Numbered from the stretch's first letter, positions 28,712 to 37,962 are shown. The stretch is 64,000 nucleotides of DNA from Chromatiales bacterium (GCA_022360905.1 JAKSBX010000156.1:1-64000), one strand, 5' to 3'. A program made the numbers and translations. The notes: generated by a model from the letters alone, not told the origin.

Positions 28712-29629
28712 CTAGCGATTTTCAAAAGTATCAATTCTCAATTGAGTACGCTTGTCATCGGGATCAAATTTTAACGCTATTCTCCAAAGCTCTATTGCGT
28801 TGACTGGTTCAGAACGGACCCTTCTTAGCCCTTTTAAATAAAGCTCTTTACCAAACTCTTTTCGAGCTTCAGACAACTTCTTCAGTAATTTTGCATCATT
28901 GCTCAACAGCTCTTCTGCCGCAGTTAAATGGTGCAGTGACTTATCGTACTCTGAGGCACGAAATGCTGCACGTGCCTGGACAACACGAACATTCATCAGC
29001 ATTACTTTCAGTTCCGTGTCATTTGGGTATTTTGTTATGTGCTTTTCCAGTTCTCCGATATAACTTGCCACATCTTTAGCACGGTTTTCTGCCTGTAGTA
29101 TGGCCTGACGGGAGTATATATACCCCTCATCTTCTGTCTGCTGGTTCTTCTTACGAATACTGTTTTTTCGGTAACGCTGAGACAGCGCCACTTTCTGTTT
29201 CATTTTCAGGTGAAGTTGTTTTTTGTTGATATCACGTAATCTATCAAATGCAGCTTTATGGGAGGGATCGAGGGTTAAAATTCTCAAGTACAACACCTCT
29301 GCACTTTGCAGCTTGCCTTTAGCCCGTTTTTTTTCTGCAATCGACATTAACTTGTCTGTTTTGTCTGATATTAGCTTTTCCAGCCTATCGACTTCTCTGT
29401 TCGGTTTGGAGCTACCAGGTGATAATGTACGCGCAATACGATATTCCATCAGCGCCTTGTATAAATCACCTTTCTGTTCATGATTCGATGCCGACCGCAT
29501 CAATCTCTGTGGATCCGCATAATTACCGGGAGCACCAACGGTGACTACTTGCCTGTTTGCGCAGCCTATGCTGGACAGTACAAATATTGAGACAACTATT
29601 ATTGAGAATGTGTGCAATAAACTGACCAC
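28712..29629 (-). CDS. TPR-containing lipoprotein
   Basis: Lipobox LSSIGCANRQ; YKALMEYRIARTLSPGSSKPNREVDRLEKL and later TPR-like helices. Confidence 0.75.
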   Translation of the reverse strand: MVSLLHTFSIIVVSIFVLSSIGCANRQVVTVGAPGNYADPQRLMRSASNHEQKGDLYKALMEYRIARTLSPGSSKPNREVDRLEKLISDKTDKLMSIAEKKRAKGKLQSAEVLYLRILTLDPSHKAAFDRLRDINKKQLHLKMKQKVALSQRYRKNSIRKKNQQTEDEGYIYSRQAILQAENRAKDVASYIGELEKHITKYPNDTELKVMLMNVRVVQARAAFRASEYDKSLHHLTAAEELLSNDAKLLKKLSEARKEFGKELYLKGLRRVRSEPVNAIELWRIALKFDPDDKRTQLRIDTFENR

Positions 29630-29633
29630 ACGA

Positions 29634-30725
29634 TCACCGGGCCTGAAAAGTCTTCAGCTTAGCGACAAAGTCATCCATGCCCCGGTCTCCGAAGATCATG
29701 CTTCTATTAAGAAGGTATGGGTAGGTAAATGCCGCATTAGCAGCAGACTGAACGGTCAAACCAAGCAGCAGACCATTCGCTTTTAGCTCATCGATCACCT
29801 GTGGGTTGGTATCACCGAATGGATAGGCATAGTATCTGGGCGCTTTGCCCAGCGTATTTTCCAACTTGCGGCTGGGAATCCGAACTTCATCCCTTACTCT
29901 TTTACGATAGGCAGACTTGCCTTCCCCGGCGCCATTCAATGCAAGATTCGAGTGAGTTTTGGAGTGCGGTTGTATACTGATCAAACCACTGGAATTCATA
30001 GTTTTTATTTCACTGGTTTTCAAGCCACCATTATTCATGTAGTCGCTATAGACAAAAACCGTTGCGGGAAAGTTATACTTTTTAAGCAGTGGATAAGCTA
30101 TTTTATAAATGGATCGATGACCGTCATCTATGGTTAATATCACGGAACGTTTAGGTAAGGCCTGTTCACCTTTCAAGAAACCATAAAGCTCATGAAGGTG
30201 AATCACTCTGTAATCATGCTGTTTGAGATATTTCAGCTGCTCTTCAAACTGTTTTGCACTAACTTCCAAACGTCTGCCCTTGTTGCCGAAACGGTGATAG
30301 CACAATATGGGAACAGTTTGATATCCCTCAAATTCGAAACCTATGGGATTTTTATTTTGCAGCGGGATAATGATCTCATTTCCGCTAACAATGGATCGAG
30401 GATAATTCGCATCTTCTATCAGCCAACCGAGTTTCTCATCACCTAAGTAGCGATGCGCCAAAGTATTGGCATCCTCATTTCCCACCCTGAGAACAATAAA
30501 TTCGCTATCCCGTGCTAAAACTTCAGACGTGGCAGGGAGTGATGAGCATCCCGAACCCAACAAAGCATAAACAATGAAAAACAAGCTGACGATGAGAAAC
30601 TTGTTCCGGTCAACAGCCTTTCTTATTGTTATTGCTCTCTCTCTGCAGCATCGATGGCATTCAGGCAGGATCCGCTTCACTGTGGCTTTATGCAACCTGG
30701 CTGTATGCCGAACAGAGATCATCAT
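29634..30725 (-). CDS. LysM-like/polysaccharide deacetylase family lipoprotein
   Basis: Lipobox LLGSGCSS; LysM-like NTLAHRYLGDEKLGWLIEDANYPRSIVSGNEIIIPL; VPILCYHRFG...VILTIDDGHRSIYKIAYPLLKKYNFPATVFVYSDYM deacetylase motifs. Confidence 0.88.
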   Translation of the reverse strand: MMISVRHTARLHKATVKRILPECHRCCRERAITIRKAVDRNKFLIVSLFFIVYALLGSGCSSLPATSEVLARDSEFIVLRVGNEDANTLAHRYLGDEKLGWLIEDANYPRSIVSGNEIIIPLQNKNPIGFEFEGYQTVPILCYHRFGNKGRRLEVSAKQFEEQLKYLKQHDYRVIHLHELYGFLKGEQALPKRSVILTIDDGHRSIYKIAYPLLKKYNFPATVFVYSDYMNNGGLKTSEIKTMNSSGLISIQPHSKTHSNLALNGAGEGKSAYRKRVRDEVRIPSRKLENTLGKAPRYYAYPFGDTNPQVIDELKANGLLLGLTVQSAANAAFTYPYLLNRSMIFGDRGMDDFVAKLKTFQAR

Positions 30726-30732
30726 GATGCCA

Positions 30733-32538
30733 TCAATTGCGTTTTATGATTCTGGTCGCATCATCCATGTTATCGTCAAGTTCCTGATTACCACCCTCAT
30801 CGGCAGAGCTATCCGACTGCCGGTTAAGGGGCGCAATTCGTGTCTCATCATCGTCCACTGGTTCAGGCTCCGCTGATGGTTGAGACTGTGCTGCAGTTTG
30901 TGTATTGAGTTCGGACTGAGTCTGATCCTCTGTCAACACATCGGCCTGCTCCTTGTTCTGCAGCTCCTCAGCCATCCTATTGTAATCTTTGAACATCAAG
31001 CCCAGTTCATCATTACGTTCCTGACGAATTCGATAGGCATAGTTACCTTGACTGATATGACGCATCGCCTTTCTCAGGATTTTCATGGGAAGCGTGATAC
31101 CTGTAGCCAATAGGTAAGCCACCACAACCACAGTCAGAACGACTGCCACCAATAGCCCCAGCATGGTATAAAAAGTTAGATCTGCTGCCGCAATCAGCGG
31201 CGTTTGCGACAACCCTAACTGCACGCCACCGATCGTTTTATTCTGAAAGATCAACGGGGCTTGAAAATCAAAGACATCCTGCCCCTGCCATTCGGCCTCA
31301 GAGATTACGATTCCGCCCTCCTCTCGCAGCATTTCTCCGCTTAAGGAGCGCTCGTGTGTTTCACCTACCTCTTCTGGTGATGTACTTGCACGTAATACCT
31401 GTTTGTGATCAAAGATCTTCAGGTAGCTGATCTGTTGACGATCGTTTATCTCCTGCACAAAGGTCTCAATGGCTACCCAATCCTGTATTAGGACAGCTTC
31501 CGCGCTTTCAATGGCGATAAAATCCGCTAAGGAGCCTCCTGAGTCCAAGGTCAGTTCGGTCATGGTCTCTACTTGTTTTTGATAGACCAGATAAGAACCT
31601 AAAATCATAGCCAGCGAGACCACCATTGCCATGACTGCAGTCCATTTGATGCGCAGAGGTAGAATCTTTGATTCATTGATATGCTGCTGTTTCTCATCGA
31701 TCTCATGGATCACCCGACGCAGCGCGTTGGCAAGTTCTTTTCCTGTTTGAAAACGATTATCCGGCTTTTTATTGAGTAGTTTCTCAACGATCGCTTTCAG
31801 GCTCTGAGGTATGTCTGTTTTCTTGATATCGATTGGTGCAGGTTCCTCCTGCACAATCTTCATCAACAGAGAGGTCAGCGTTTCCGAGACAAAGGGTTTT
31901 TCACCCGTGAGCAGTTGATAGAGGATCACACCAAGGGAAAACAGATCGGACCGACCGTCAACCTGCTGTCCCTCGACCTGCTCCGGAGACATATATTGAG
32001 GCGTTCCCAGAACAGAACCGATTCTGGTTTTATGCTCTTTATTCGGTGTATCAACCCTGGCAATACCGAAATCCGTTATGCGAAGCGTGTGGCCATAGCC
32101 AGGGGATATTATGTTGCCTGGCTTGACATCCCGGTGAACAATTCCCCTGGCATGGGAATAGTCGAGGGCTTCAGCCAGTTGTATCCCGTAGATGACCACA
32201 TCTCGGGTTGTAATATCCTGGTCACTATCCATGATCTCCTCAAGGGTTTGTCCCTCAAGAAACTCCATGGCGATATATGGCCCCTGTTCCACTTCGCCAA
32301 CATCGAAAATGGTGACAATATTGGGATGGGTCAGCTTTCCTGCAGCTTTGGCCTCCTGCAGAAAGCGATATCGGTACTCCGGATCAACAGCACACTCTCC
32401 ACGTAGCAATTTAATGGCCAAGGGTCGATTGATCTCGGGATCAAATGCTTTGTAGACGATCGACATTGCACCTTCGCCTACCTCTTCTACCAACTGGAAT
32501 CTACCGATCGATTCCGGCATAGGATATTGATTATCCAA
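30733..32538 (-). CDS. Transmembrane Ser/Thr protein kinase with HAMP domain and Thr-motif C-terminal tail
   Basis: IGRFQLVEEVGEGAMSIVYKAFD; HARGIVHRDVKPGNI; DFGIA; LGTPQYMSPEQVEG; TM around AVMAMVVSLAMILGSYLVY; second TM then HAMP GITLPMKILRKAMRHISQGNYAYRI. Confidence 0.95.
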   Translation of the reverse strand: MDNQYPMPESIGRFQLVEEVGEGAMSIVYKAFDPEINRPLAIKLLRGECAVDPEYRYRFLQEAKAAGKLTHPNIVTIFDVGEVEQGPYIAMEFLEGQTLEEIMDSDQDITTRDVVIYGIQLAEALDYSHARGIVHRDVKPGNIISPGYGHTLRITDFGIARVDTPNKEHKTRIGSVLGTPQYMSPEQVEGQQVDGRSDLFSLGVILYQLLTGEKPFVSETLTSLLMKIVQEEPAPIDIKKTDIPQSLKAIVEKLLNKKPDNRFQTGKELANALRRVIHEIDEKQQHINESKILPLRIKWTAVMAMVVSLAMILGSYLVYQKQVETMTELTLDSGGSLADFIAIESAEAVLIQDWVAIETFVQEINDRQQISYLKIFDHKQVLRASTSPEEVGETHERSLSGEMLREEGGIVISEAEWQGQDVFDFQAPLIFQNKTIGGVQLGLSQTPLIAAADLTFYTMLGLLVAVVLTVVVVAYLLATGITLPMKILRKAMRHISQGNYAYRIRQERNDELGLMFKDYNRMAEELQNKEQADVLTEDQTQSELNTQTAAQSQPSAEPEPVDDDETRIAPLNRQSDSSADEGGNQELDDNMDDATRIIKRN

Positions 32539-32690
32539 ATCACCTCTCCTACAACTGCGCCAACAAACACAGGAAGGCCTTCTTCCAAGCCCCTTGAGGA
32601 AAACATTGCCGACACCTTATCGGTCTTGTAATTCCGAGCCTTAACCGTACCAGCTATGCCAAAGGAGCCAATAGCTTACTGCACATCGTA

Positions 32691-32715
32691 CCGCCAGCTG
32701 ATGATGGCGGTTTTT
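32691..32715 (+). terminator. Plus-strand rho-independent terminator-like hairpin
   Basis: ccgcca-gctgatga-tggcgg followed by TTTTT. Confidence 0.45.
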
Positions 32716-32903
32716 GCCTTACTTCACTATACAATATCGTCTATTCTCCTGATAGAGTGTAGCAAATCAACAAAAACTTATTGACGTAACTCATTTATTT
32801 GATTAGCTTTCCTATGTAGGGAAAAGCATTGTGAAAAGGCTTTATCATATGGATGAACAGCCTGAAAATCCTGGTTCTCAGGCAAATAATAAGCGGGCAA
32901 CTC

Positions 32904-33692
32904 ATGACAGACTCTTTCGATATCCCAAGACTGATAGAACTCCGTAAGCTTACCCGCTCAGTATCTGAACGGATTGAGGCGCAGCTCAAGTCCTATTTAT
33001 CGACTTTGGCACCTCTTTTCTCACCTCAACCGATTCTCGGCGAGTACATCAGAGGTGGTTCCAAATCCTCGGTCAAAGGTGCCGAGAAGAGCTTTCAAGA
33101 ACTGAAAAAACAGTACCTCTCTATTGCCAGGCAAAAGCCATTCTCACTGGACAGCGATATCTCTCCACCACTGGATATTTTTGCAGCCACCCCCGCATTG
33201 ACGCCGGTCACTTACCCGTACAAAGCCGAAAATGACGGAAAATCCTCGGAACTTACGGTCACCTCACCCCTGAAATGGATTCTCTCCTATCCTGGAATGG
33301 CACCAAATCAAATCGCCGATCTGTTGAAAGGCAACAGAAGCCAGGTTCAGGATGAGTTGGCCCACACCCTACTGCAATGCCTGACTCTGAATCTTGTCCT
33401 GGAGAAACAGAGCGGCCTGAGAAATCTATTGAAGGATCTGCGCTTCAATCTGGAAACGATTCATGTAGATACCCTGGGTGAACTGCCTGTGTTACTGATC
33501 TCCTGCCCCGTTTCCACTGAATTGCCTTCTGATGATGTAATTATTCAGAATACTGAAATATCCGGTATTCCCTCTTTTGAAGAGATCATCAAAATCAATG
33601 ACATCAAAATAATGTCGGATCCACTTCGAGAAACGCTGCTCGGTATTACCCGGGAGGTGACACCGGAGATTTATCAGGAAATCGTCTCATAA
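32904..33692 (+). CDS. Hypothetical protein, no domain recognised
   Basis: Intact ORF (MTDSFDIPRLIELRKLTRSVSERIEAQLKSYLSTLAPLF...); ATG at 32904 chosen over the track start at 32853. Confidence 0.7.
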   Translation: MTDSFDIPRLIELRKLTRSVSERIEAQLKSYLSTLAPLFSPQPILGEYIRGGSKSSVKGAEKSFQELKKQYLSIARQKPFSLDSDISPPLDIFAATPALTPVTYPYKAENDGKSSELTVTSPLKWILSYPGMAPNQIADLLKGNRSQVQDELAHTLLQCLTLNLVLEKQSGLRNLLKDLRFNLETIHVDTLGELPVLLISCPVSTELPSDDVIIQNTEISGIPSFEEIIKINDIKIMSDPLRETLLGITREVTPEIYQEIVS

Positions 33693-33898
33693 CCTCGATT
33701 TGGCAGACATCCCGTCTGCTATAAAAAGTGGAGCCTATTCCTCATGCCGTAGCCTAGGATTGTCAAATCGACGTTTAGCTGTTGCCCCATTCAGGCTTTT
33801 CAATAATTACTATAAATAAAATATGGTTTATCTTGTTGGGTGTTCTTCCTAAAATCTGATCTATTCTTAGAATTCAACTCAAATAATAGGATTAAGAC

Positions 33899-34399
33899 AT
33901 GGCAACGATCACTCTAGAAGGCAACCCAATCAACACCAATGGCGAGCTGCCGGCAGTCGGCTCAGATGCACCAGACTTCTCTTTGACAGCTGGTGATCTT
34001 TCAGATGTTTCATTGGAGAACTATGCTGGCAAAAAGAAATTGCTGAATATTGTTCCTAGCCTAGATACCGGTGTCTGTGCTACCTCAACCATCACTTTCA
34101 ATAAAGCCATGGCCGACAAATCCAATTCTGTCGCCCTGGTCGTCTCAGCTGACCTCCCCTTCGCTCAAGGCCGATTCTGCAGTGCCGAGGGCGTAGACAA
34201 TGTGATTTCACTCTCCATGATGCATAACCGTAACTTTGCCAAAGATTATGGTGTATTGATCAGCGATGGTCCTCTGGCAGGTATCTGCGCACGCGCCGTG
34301 GTTGTGGTGGACGAGAACAACAAGGTCATCTACACCCAGCTTGTCCCGGAAATCGTCCAGGAACCGGACTATGATGCGGCGTTAGCTCATCTTGACTGA
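33899..34399 (+). CDS. tpx: Thiol peroxidase (Tpx)
   Basis: [67 protein letters not shown]. Confidence 0.96.
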   Translation: MATITLEGNPINTNGELPAVGSDAPDFSLTAGDLSDVSLENYAGKKKLLNIVPSLDTGVCATSTITFNKAMADKSNSVALVVSADLPFAQGRFCSAEGVDNVISLSMMHNRNFAKDYGVLISDGPLAGICARAVVVVDENNKVIYTQLVPEIVQEPDYDAALAHLD

Positions 34400-34428
34400 T
34401 GGCTTAGCAATGAAAATTGTGTAGCAAT

Positions 34429-34458
34429 AAAAAAACGGGCTAATAGCCCGTTTTTTTT
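34429..34458 (+). terminator. Rho-independent terminator of tpx
   Basis: aaaaaacgggctaatagcccgtttttttt hairpin with T-tract. Confidence 0.9.
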
Positions 34459-34472
34459 ATCTGTATGAGAAG

Positions 34473-35600
34473 TTATCTGTAGTTGTAATAACCTTGATAA
34501 GGACCAGGCCCGTAGGGTCCGTAACCAGGGTTCGGATTACGCCACATGCGCGGTGGTGGAGGCATCATGGCTTCATGCAACTCTCTCTCAGCCTGCATTC
34601 TGTTCTGCATGGCTTCCATTTCAGCTTGTGCTGCATCTCTTAACTCATCGAACTCTTTGAGAATTTTTGTCACAGACTCTGCGTGCATATCCTGGACGCT
34701 CTGCGGCTTATCTTGAGCGGTGGCTGCTTCCTGGCCACCCTCTTGTTGTGTGGCTGCAACCGAAGTATCAGCGGATGACTGATCCGTCATGCCAGATGAA
34801 GCTTCAGCGGCTGGTTGGTGCATGACATTTGCTTCTGGTGAGATACTCGAACCGGATACAAGATTGCCGTCCGCATCGTCAGACGCGTCTCCTGCTGATG
34901 CCGGTTCACTCTGTCCACCCTCAGCTTCCGCTACACTCGCTTGCTGGGTGGCTGAGGCATCCTCACCAGATGCTGCCGCCGGGGCGGTAGAGGCGGTTGC
35001 CTCATCTGTCGCGGACTGGTCACCTGACTCCGAGGTGGCAACCTCAACCTGAGCGGATTCTGACAGCTCTCCTGTAGACTCGCCAACCGGGTTTTTAGCC
35101 AGTGAACGGATATACATGAAACCCAGAATGATAATAATCAGCCAGAAAATGACTTTTATCCAAAAGCCACCTGAGCTTTTTGTTTCTGTCGACATGGGTG
35201 TCTCCTCCAAAGTTTTATCTTTATCTTCTATTTGTTTCTGCACAACCACATTTGACGATGGCGCCTTATTACTCTCAGCGGTAGTGGTTGATGACGAGGC
35301 TTGAGCACTAGCGGCAGCTACCGTGGTTGGTGTTGCGGCTTTAGCTGCACTGTCGGCGAGCGGCTTGTCAGTCTGTGCGGTGGTTGTGTTTTGCGCGCTT
35401 GCAGCTTTGCTGCTCTCTGTTTTTTTGGCTGAGACCTTCTTCTTGGCAGCGGCTTTTTTCTTTGTTGTCGCTTTTTTCTTGGCTACCTTTTTCTTGGCAA
35501 CTTTCTTTTTCGCCGCTTTCTTTTTAACGGTTGTTGCTGTCTTTTCAGGTTGTTTTTCTACGCTTTCATCGGCGCTGTTAGTCTCATCAGCCATCTTCAC
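34473..35600 (-). CDS. Lysine/alanine-rich (histone H1/AlgP-like) N-terminal membrane protein
   Basis: KKKAAKKKVAKKKVAKKKATTKKKAAAKKK tract, TM FWIKVIFWLIIIILGFMYI, acidic/Ala linker, PPPPRMWRNPNPGYGPYGPGPYQGYYNYR tail. Confidence 0.8.
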   Translation of the reverse strand: MKMADETNSADESVEKQPEKTATTVKKKAAKKKVAKKKVAKKKATTKKKAAAKKKVSAKKTESSKAASAQNTTTAQTDKPLADSAAKAATPTTVAAASAQASSSTTTAESNKAPSSNVVVQKQIEDKDKTLEETPMSTETKSSGGFWIKVIFWLIIIILGFMYIRSLAKNPVGESTGELSESAQVEVATSESGDQSATDEATASTAPAAASGEDASATQQASVAEAEGGQSEPASAGDASDDADGNLVSGSSISPEANVMHQPAAEASSGMTDQSSADTSVAATQQEGGQEAATAQDKPQSVQDMHAESVTKILKEFDELRDAAQAEMEAMQNRMQAERELHEAMMPPPPRMWRNPNPGYGPYGPGPYQGYYNYR

Positions 35601-35671
35601 TCCCCTTTAACGACGTACATGTTTATTGCAACATTGTACCTGTAAACTGGTTGAATCGATAATATCGGCCC

Positions 35672-35793
35672 GGCGACCAAATCGTTTAGTTCCAGCCGCA
35701 GTAAACCTGCCTGCAGCGATGCATCAAGACACCGCTGTAGCACGCCCCAATCAAGGACATGCTGAAGCCCTGAAAGTAAACGATTTGGTTGCC
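35672..35793. repeat. Inverted pair ggcgaccaaatcgttta ... taaacgatttggttgcc
   Basis: 35672-35688 and 35777-35793 are reverse complements with one mismatch; exact reverse complement of the first arm recurs at 47849-47865. Confidence 0.6.
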
Positions 35794-35821
35794 ACCAGGT
35801 TAATACTACCATCACCGTCAG

Positions 35822-36505
35822 TCACTTAGGACCTGTTAACCAATCTGCAATCCAGGCCTGACTCAGATCTCTCGGGTCGATGGCGAGTAACCATTTTCCC
35901 TTGCGGTCGATAATAAACAGCCTGGCCCCAGCCTCAACCCGCTTCACCACCGGATGATCTGTTCCTGGGCCTGCACGTAAATTGACCACATCAGCCTTAA
36001 CCTTCCTCTGCTCACTGAGCCAATCTGACTCTAGCACTGTTTTGAGTTGATTTATCAGTGCTTTTTCCGGTTTCAGGAGCTTTGATTTTATGATGTCACG
36101 AGCATCTCCGTGCCCCCTCTCGGCTGCCATACGATACCATTTGAAGGCCTCTTGTTGATTCTTTTTGATACCTTCTCCGTTGGTGTAGGCCAATGCGAGG
36201 GCAAACATGGCTTCATTATGGCCCTGCGTAGCAGAACGTTTCCACCAGTAGACCGCCTTTTCGATATCAACCCTGAGTCCGTTCCCGTTAGCATAGAGCC
36301 AGCCCAGATGATAGGCCGCTTCCACATGACCTTGCATTGCCAATGGCCGCCAGAGACAGAATGCTTCTGCAAAATCACCATCGTTCAATGATGACATGCC
36401 CAGTTCAAAAGCTTCCCCATATAAGCTACGACTGTTGATTAGAATCAAAAGTAATAATGATCTATAACATACTGTTATTAAAATATTATTACTTCTGATA
36501 GTCAT
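35822..36505 (-). CDS. Sel1-repeat protein with C-terminal bacterial SH3 domain
   Basis: GHVEAAYHLGWLYANGNGLRVDIEKAVYWWKRSATQGHNEAMFALALAYTNGEGIKKNQQEAFKWYRMAAERGHGDA; VNLRAGPGTDHPVVKRVEAGARLFIIDRKGKWLLA. Confidence 0.9.
   Translation of the reverse strand: MTIRSNNILITVCYRSLLLLILINSRSLYGEAFELGMSSLNDGDFAEAFCLWRPLAMQGHVEAAYHLGWLYANGNGLRVDIEKAVYWWKRSATQGHNEAMFALALAYTNGEGIKKNQQEAFKWYRMAAERGHGDARDIIKSKLLKPEKALINQLKTVLESDWLSEQRKVKADVVNLRAGPGTDHPVVKRVEAGARLFIIDRKGKWLLAIDPRDLSQAWIADWLTGPK
35829..35841 (+). repeat. Copy of dispersed motif (ggacctgttaacc)
   Basis: 11/13 match to GGGCCTGTTAACA. Confidence 0.5.
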
Positions 36506-36529
36506 AGTATGTTAGTCTCTGAATCCGGC

Positions 36530-37273
36530 TTAGGTACGCTCCCGAAGCAGTATGCTCAGTAGCTTTCTTACTTGTTCCATCCCCAGAATCAGATTCTTTT
36601 CGATATCCTTCATGCTGATTGATGCCTCCTGCTTTCCAGCCCCCCAATTAGCCACCACGGCACAGGAGGCATAACAGAGCTCAAACTCCCTGGCCAAGGC
36701 CGCTTCCGGCATGCCTGTCATCCCTACGATATCACAACCGTCCCTTTCCATCCGAGTAACCTCTGCTGCGGTTTCCAGACGTGGACCCTGTGTTGCCCCA
36801 TAGGTACCTCCGTCAACACAGCCAACACCGCTGCTATTGGCGGCATCGATCAGACTTTGCCGCAATTGTTGACAATAAGGGTAGGTAAAATCGATATGGG
36901 TGACGTGTTGCAGATCCTTTTCGTAGATCGTGTGATCACGGCCAAAGGTATAATCGATAATCTGATCAGGAATGACAATCTTTCCTGGGGCCATTTCCGA
37001 TGTGATGCCCCCTACCGCAGCCACACCAATGACCCGATCCACACCAATATGGTGTAAGGCCCAGAGATTTGCCCGATAGTTGACCCGGTGCGGTGGAATG
37101 GTATGGGTTGCCCCATGCCTGGGAAGGAATACCACTTCACTTCCGGCAATTCTGCCGTGAGTCAGTGCTGCTGAAGGTTCGCCAAAAGGCGTATGGCAGA
37201 CCTCCCGGTGAGTAATTTCAAGATCCGGGATTTTGTTCAACCCGGTACCGCCGATGATCGCCAGTTTAGTCAT
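36530..37273 (-). CDS. S-methyl-5'-thioinosine / methylthioadenosine phosphorylase
   Basis: MTKLAIIGGTGLNKIPDLE...VVFLPRHGATHTIPPHRVNYRANLWALHHIGVDRVIGVAAVGGI; start ATG 37273 preferred over track start. Confidence 0.92.
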   Translation of the reverse strand: MTKLAIIGGTGLNKIPDLEITHREVCHTPFGEPSAALTHGRIAGSEVVFLPRHGATHTIPPHRVNYRANLWALHHIGVDRVIGVAAVGGITSEMAPGKIVIPDQIIDYTFGRDHTIYEKDLQHVTHIDFTYPYCQQLRQSLIDAANSSGVGCVDGGTYGATQGPRLETAAEVTRMERDGCDIVGMTGMPEAALAREFELCYASCAVVANWGAGKQEASISMKDIEKNLILGMEQVRKLLSILLRERT

Positions 37274-37356
37274 TCTTAAATAGGGTCTTTTATTGCTCGA
37301 TAATCCATGGTCATTGTGGCCGGCATCCACGCCGGCCACAATAGATTAAAGGTGGC

Positions 37357-37962
37357 TCAGAGGCTTTCGCTGTGGTCCGCCAGGTAGTTTGCAACCCCCT
37401 CGGGCGTATCCTTCATCCCCGCATCACCATCTTTCCAGCCAGCAGGACAGACTTCACCATGCTCTTCATTGAACTGAAGTGCATCGACCATGCGTATCAT
37501 CTCATCGATATTTCTGCCCAGCGGTAGATCATTGACAACCTGGTGGCGTACAACACCCGATCTATCGATCAGGAAGGAACCACGAAGCGCCACATTGCCG
37601 TCAGCGGTTTCCACATCATAGGCTTTACAGATGGCATGATTCATGTCCGCAACCAAAGGATAGCCAACCGGGCCGATGCCACCATCGTTAACCGGTGTAT
37701 TACGCCAGGCATTGTGGGTGTAGTGAGAGTCGATGGAGCATCCAACCACTTCAACTTGCCGTTTTTTAAACTCCTCCAGACGATGATCGAACGCGATCAG
37801 TTCTGAAGGGCAGACAAAAGTGAAGTCGAGCGGATAGAAAAACAGTACCGCATATCTGTTTTTGATCGTTTTACTGAAGTTAAAGTCATCTACGATCGAG
37901 CCATCACCAAGCACCGCTGCTGCTGTGAAATCCGGTGCCTCCCGTCCAACAAGTACGCCCAC
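37357..37962 (-). CDS. 2-Cys peroxiredoxin (AhpC/Prx type)
   Basis: VLFFYPLDFTFVCPSELIAFDHRLEEFKKRQVEVVGCSIDSHYTHNAWR; EVCPAGW resolving-Cys motif. Confidence 0.96.
   Translation of the reverse strand: MGVLVGREAPDFTAAAVLGDGSIVDDFNFSKTIKNRYAVLFFYPLDFTFVCPSELIAFDHRLEEFKKRQVEVVGCSIDSHYTHNAWRNTPVNDGGIGPVGYPLVADMNHAICKAYDVETADGNVALRGSFLIDRSGVVRHQVVNDLPLGRNIDEMIRMVDALQFNEEHGEVCPAGWKDGDAGMKDTPEGVANYLADHSESL

Noticed and set aside
34440-35600. KKAAKKK-coding tract considered as a tandem repeat locus or CRISPR-like array
   Set aside because: In-frame low-complexity coding sequence without spacer structure
35323-35610. Hydrophobic plus-strand ORF MVGVAALAALSASGLSVCAVVVFCALAALLLSVFLAETFFLAAAFFF...
   Set aside because: Reverse reading of the KKAAKKK repeat tract; not a real membrane protein
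35597-35815. 72-aa minus-strand ORF
   Set aside because: Overlaps the repeat-containing intergenic region; more likely repeat sequence than a gene
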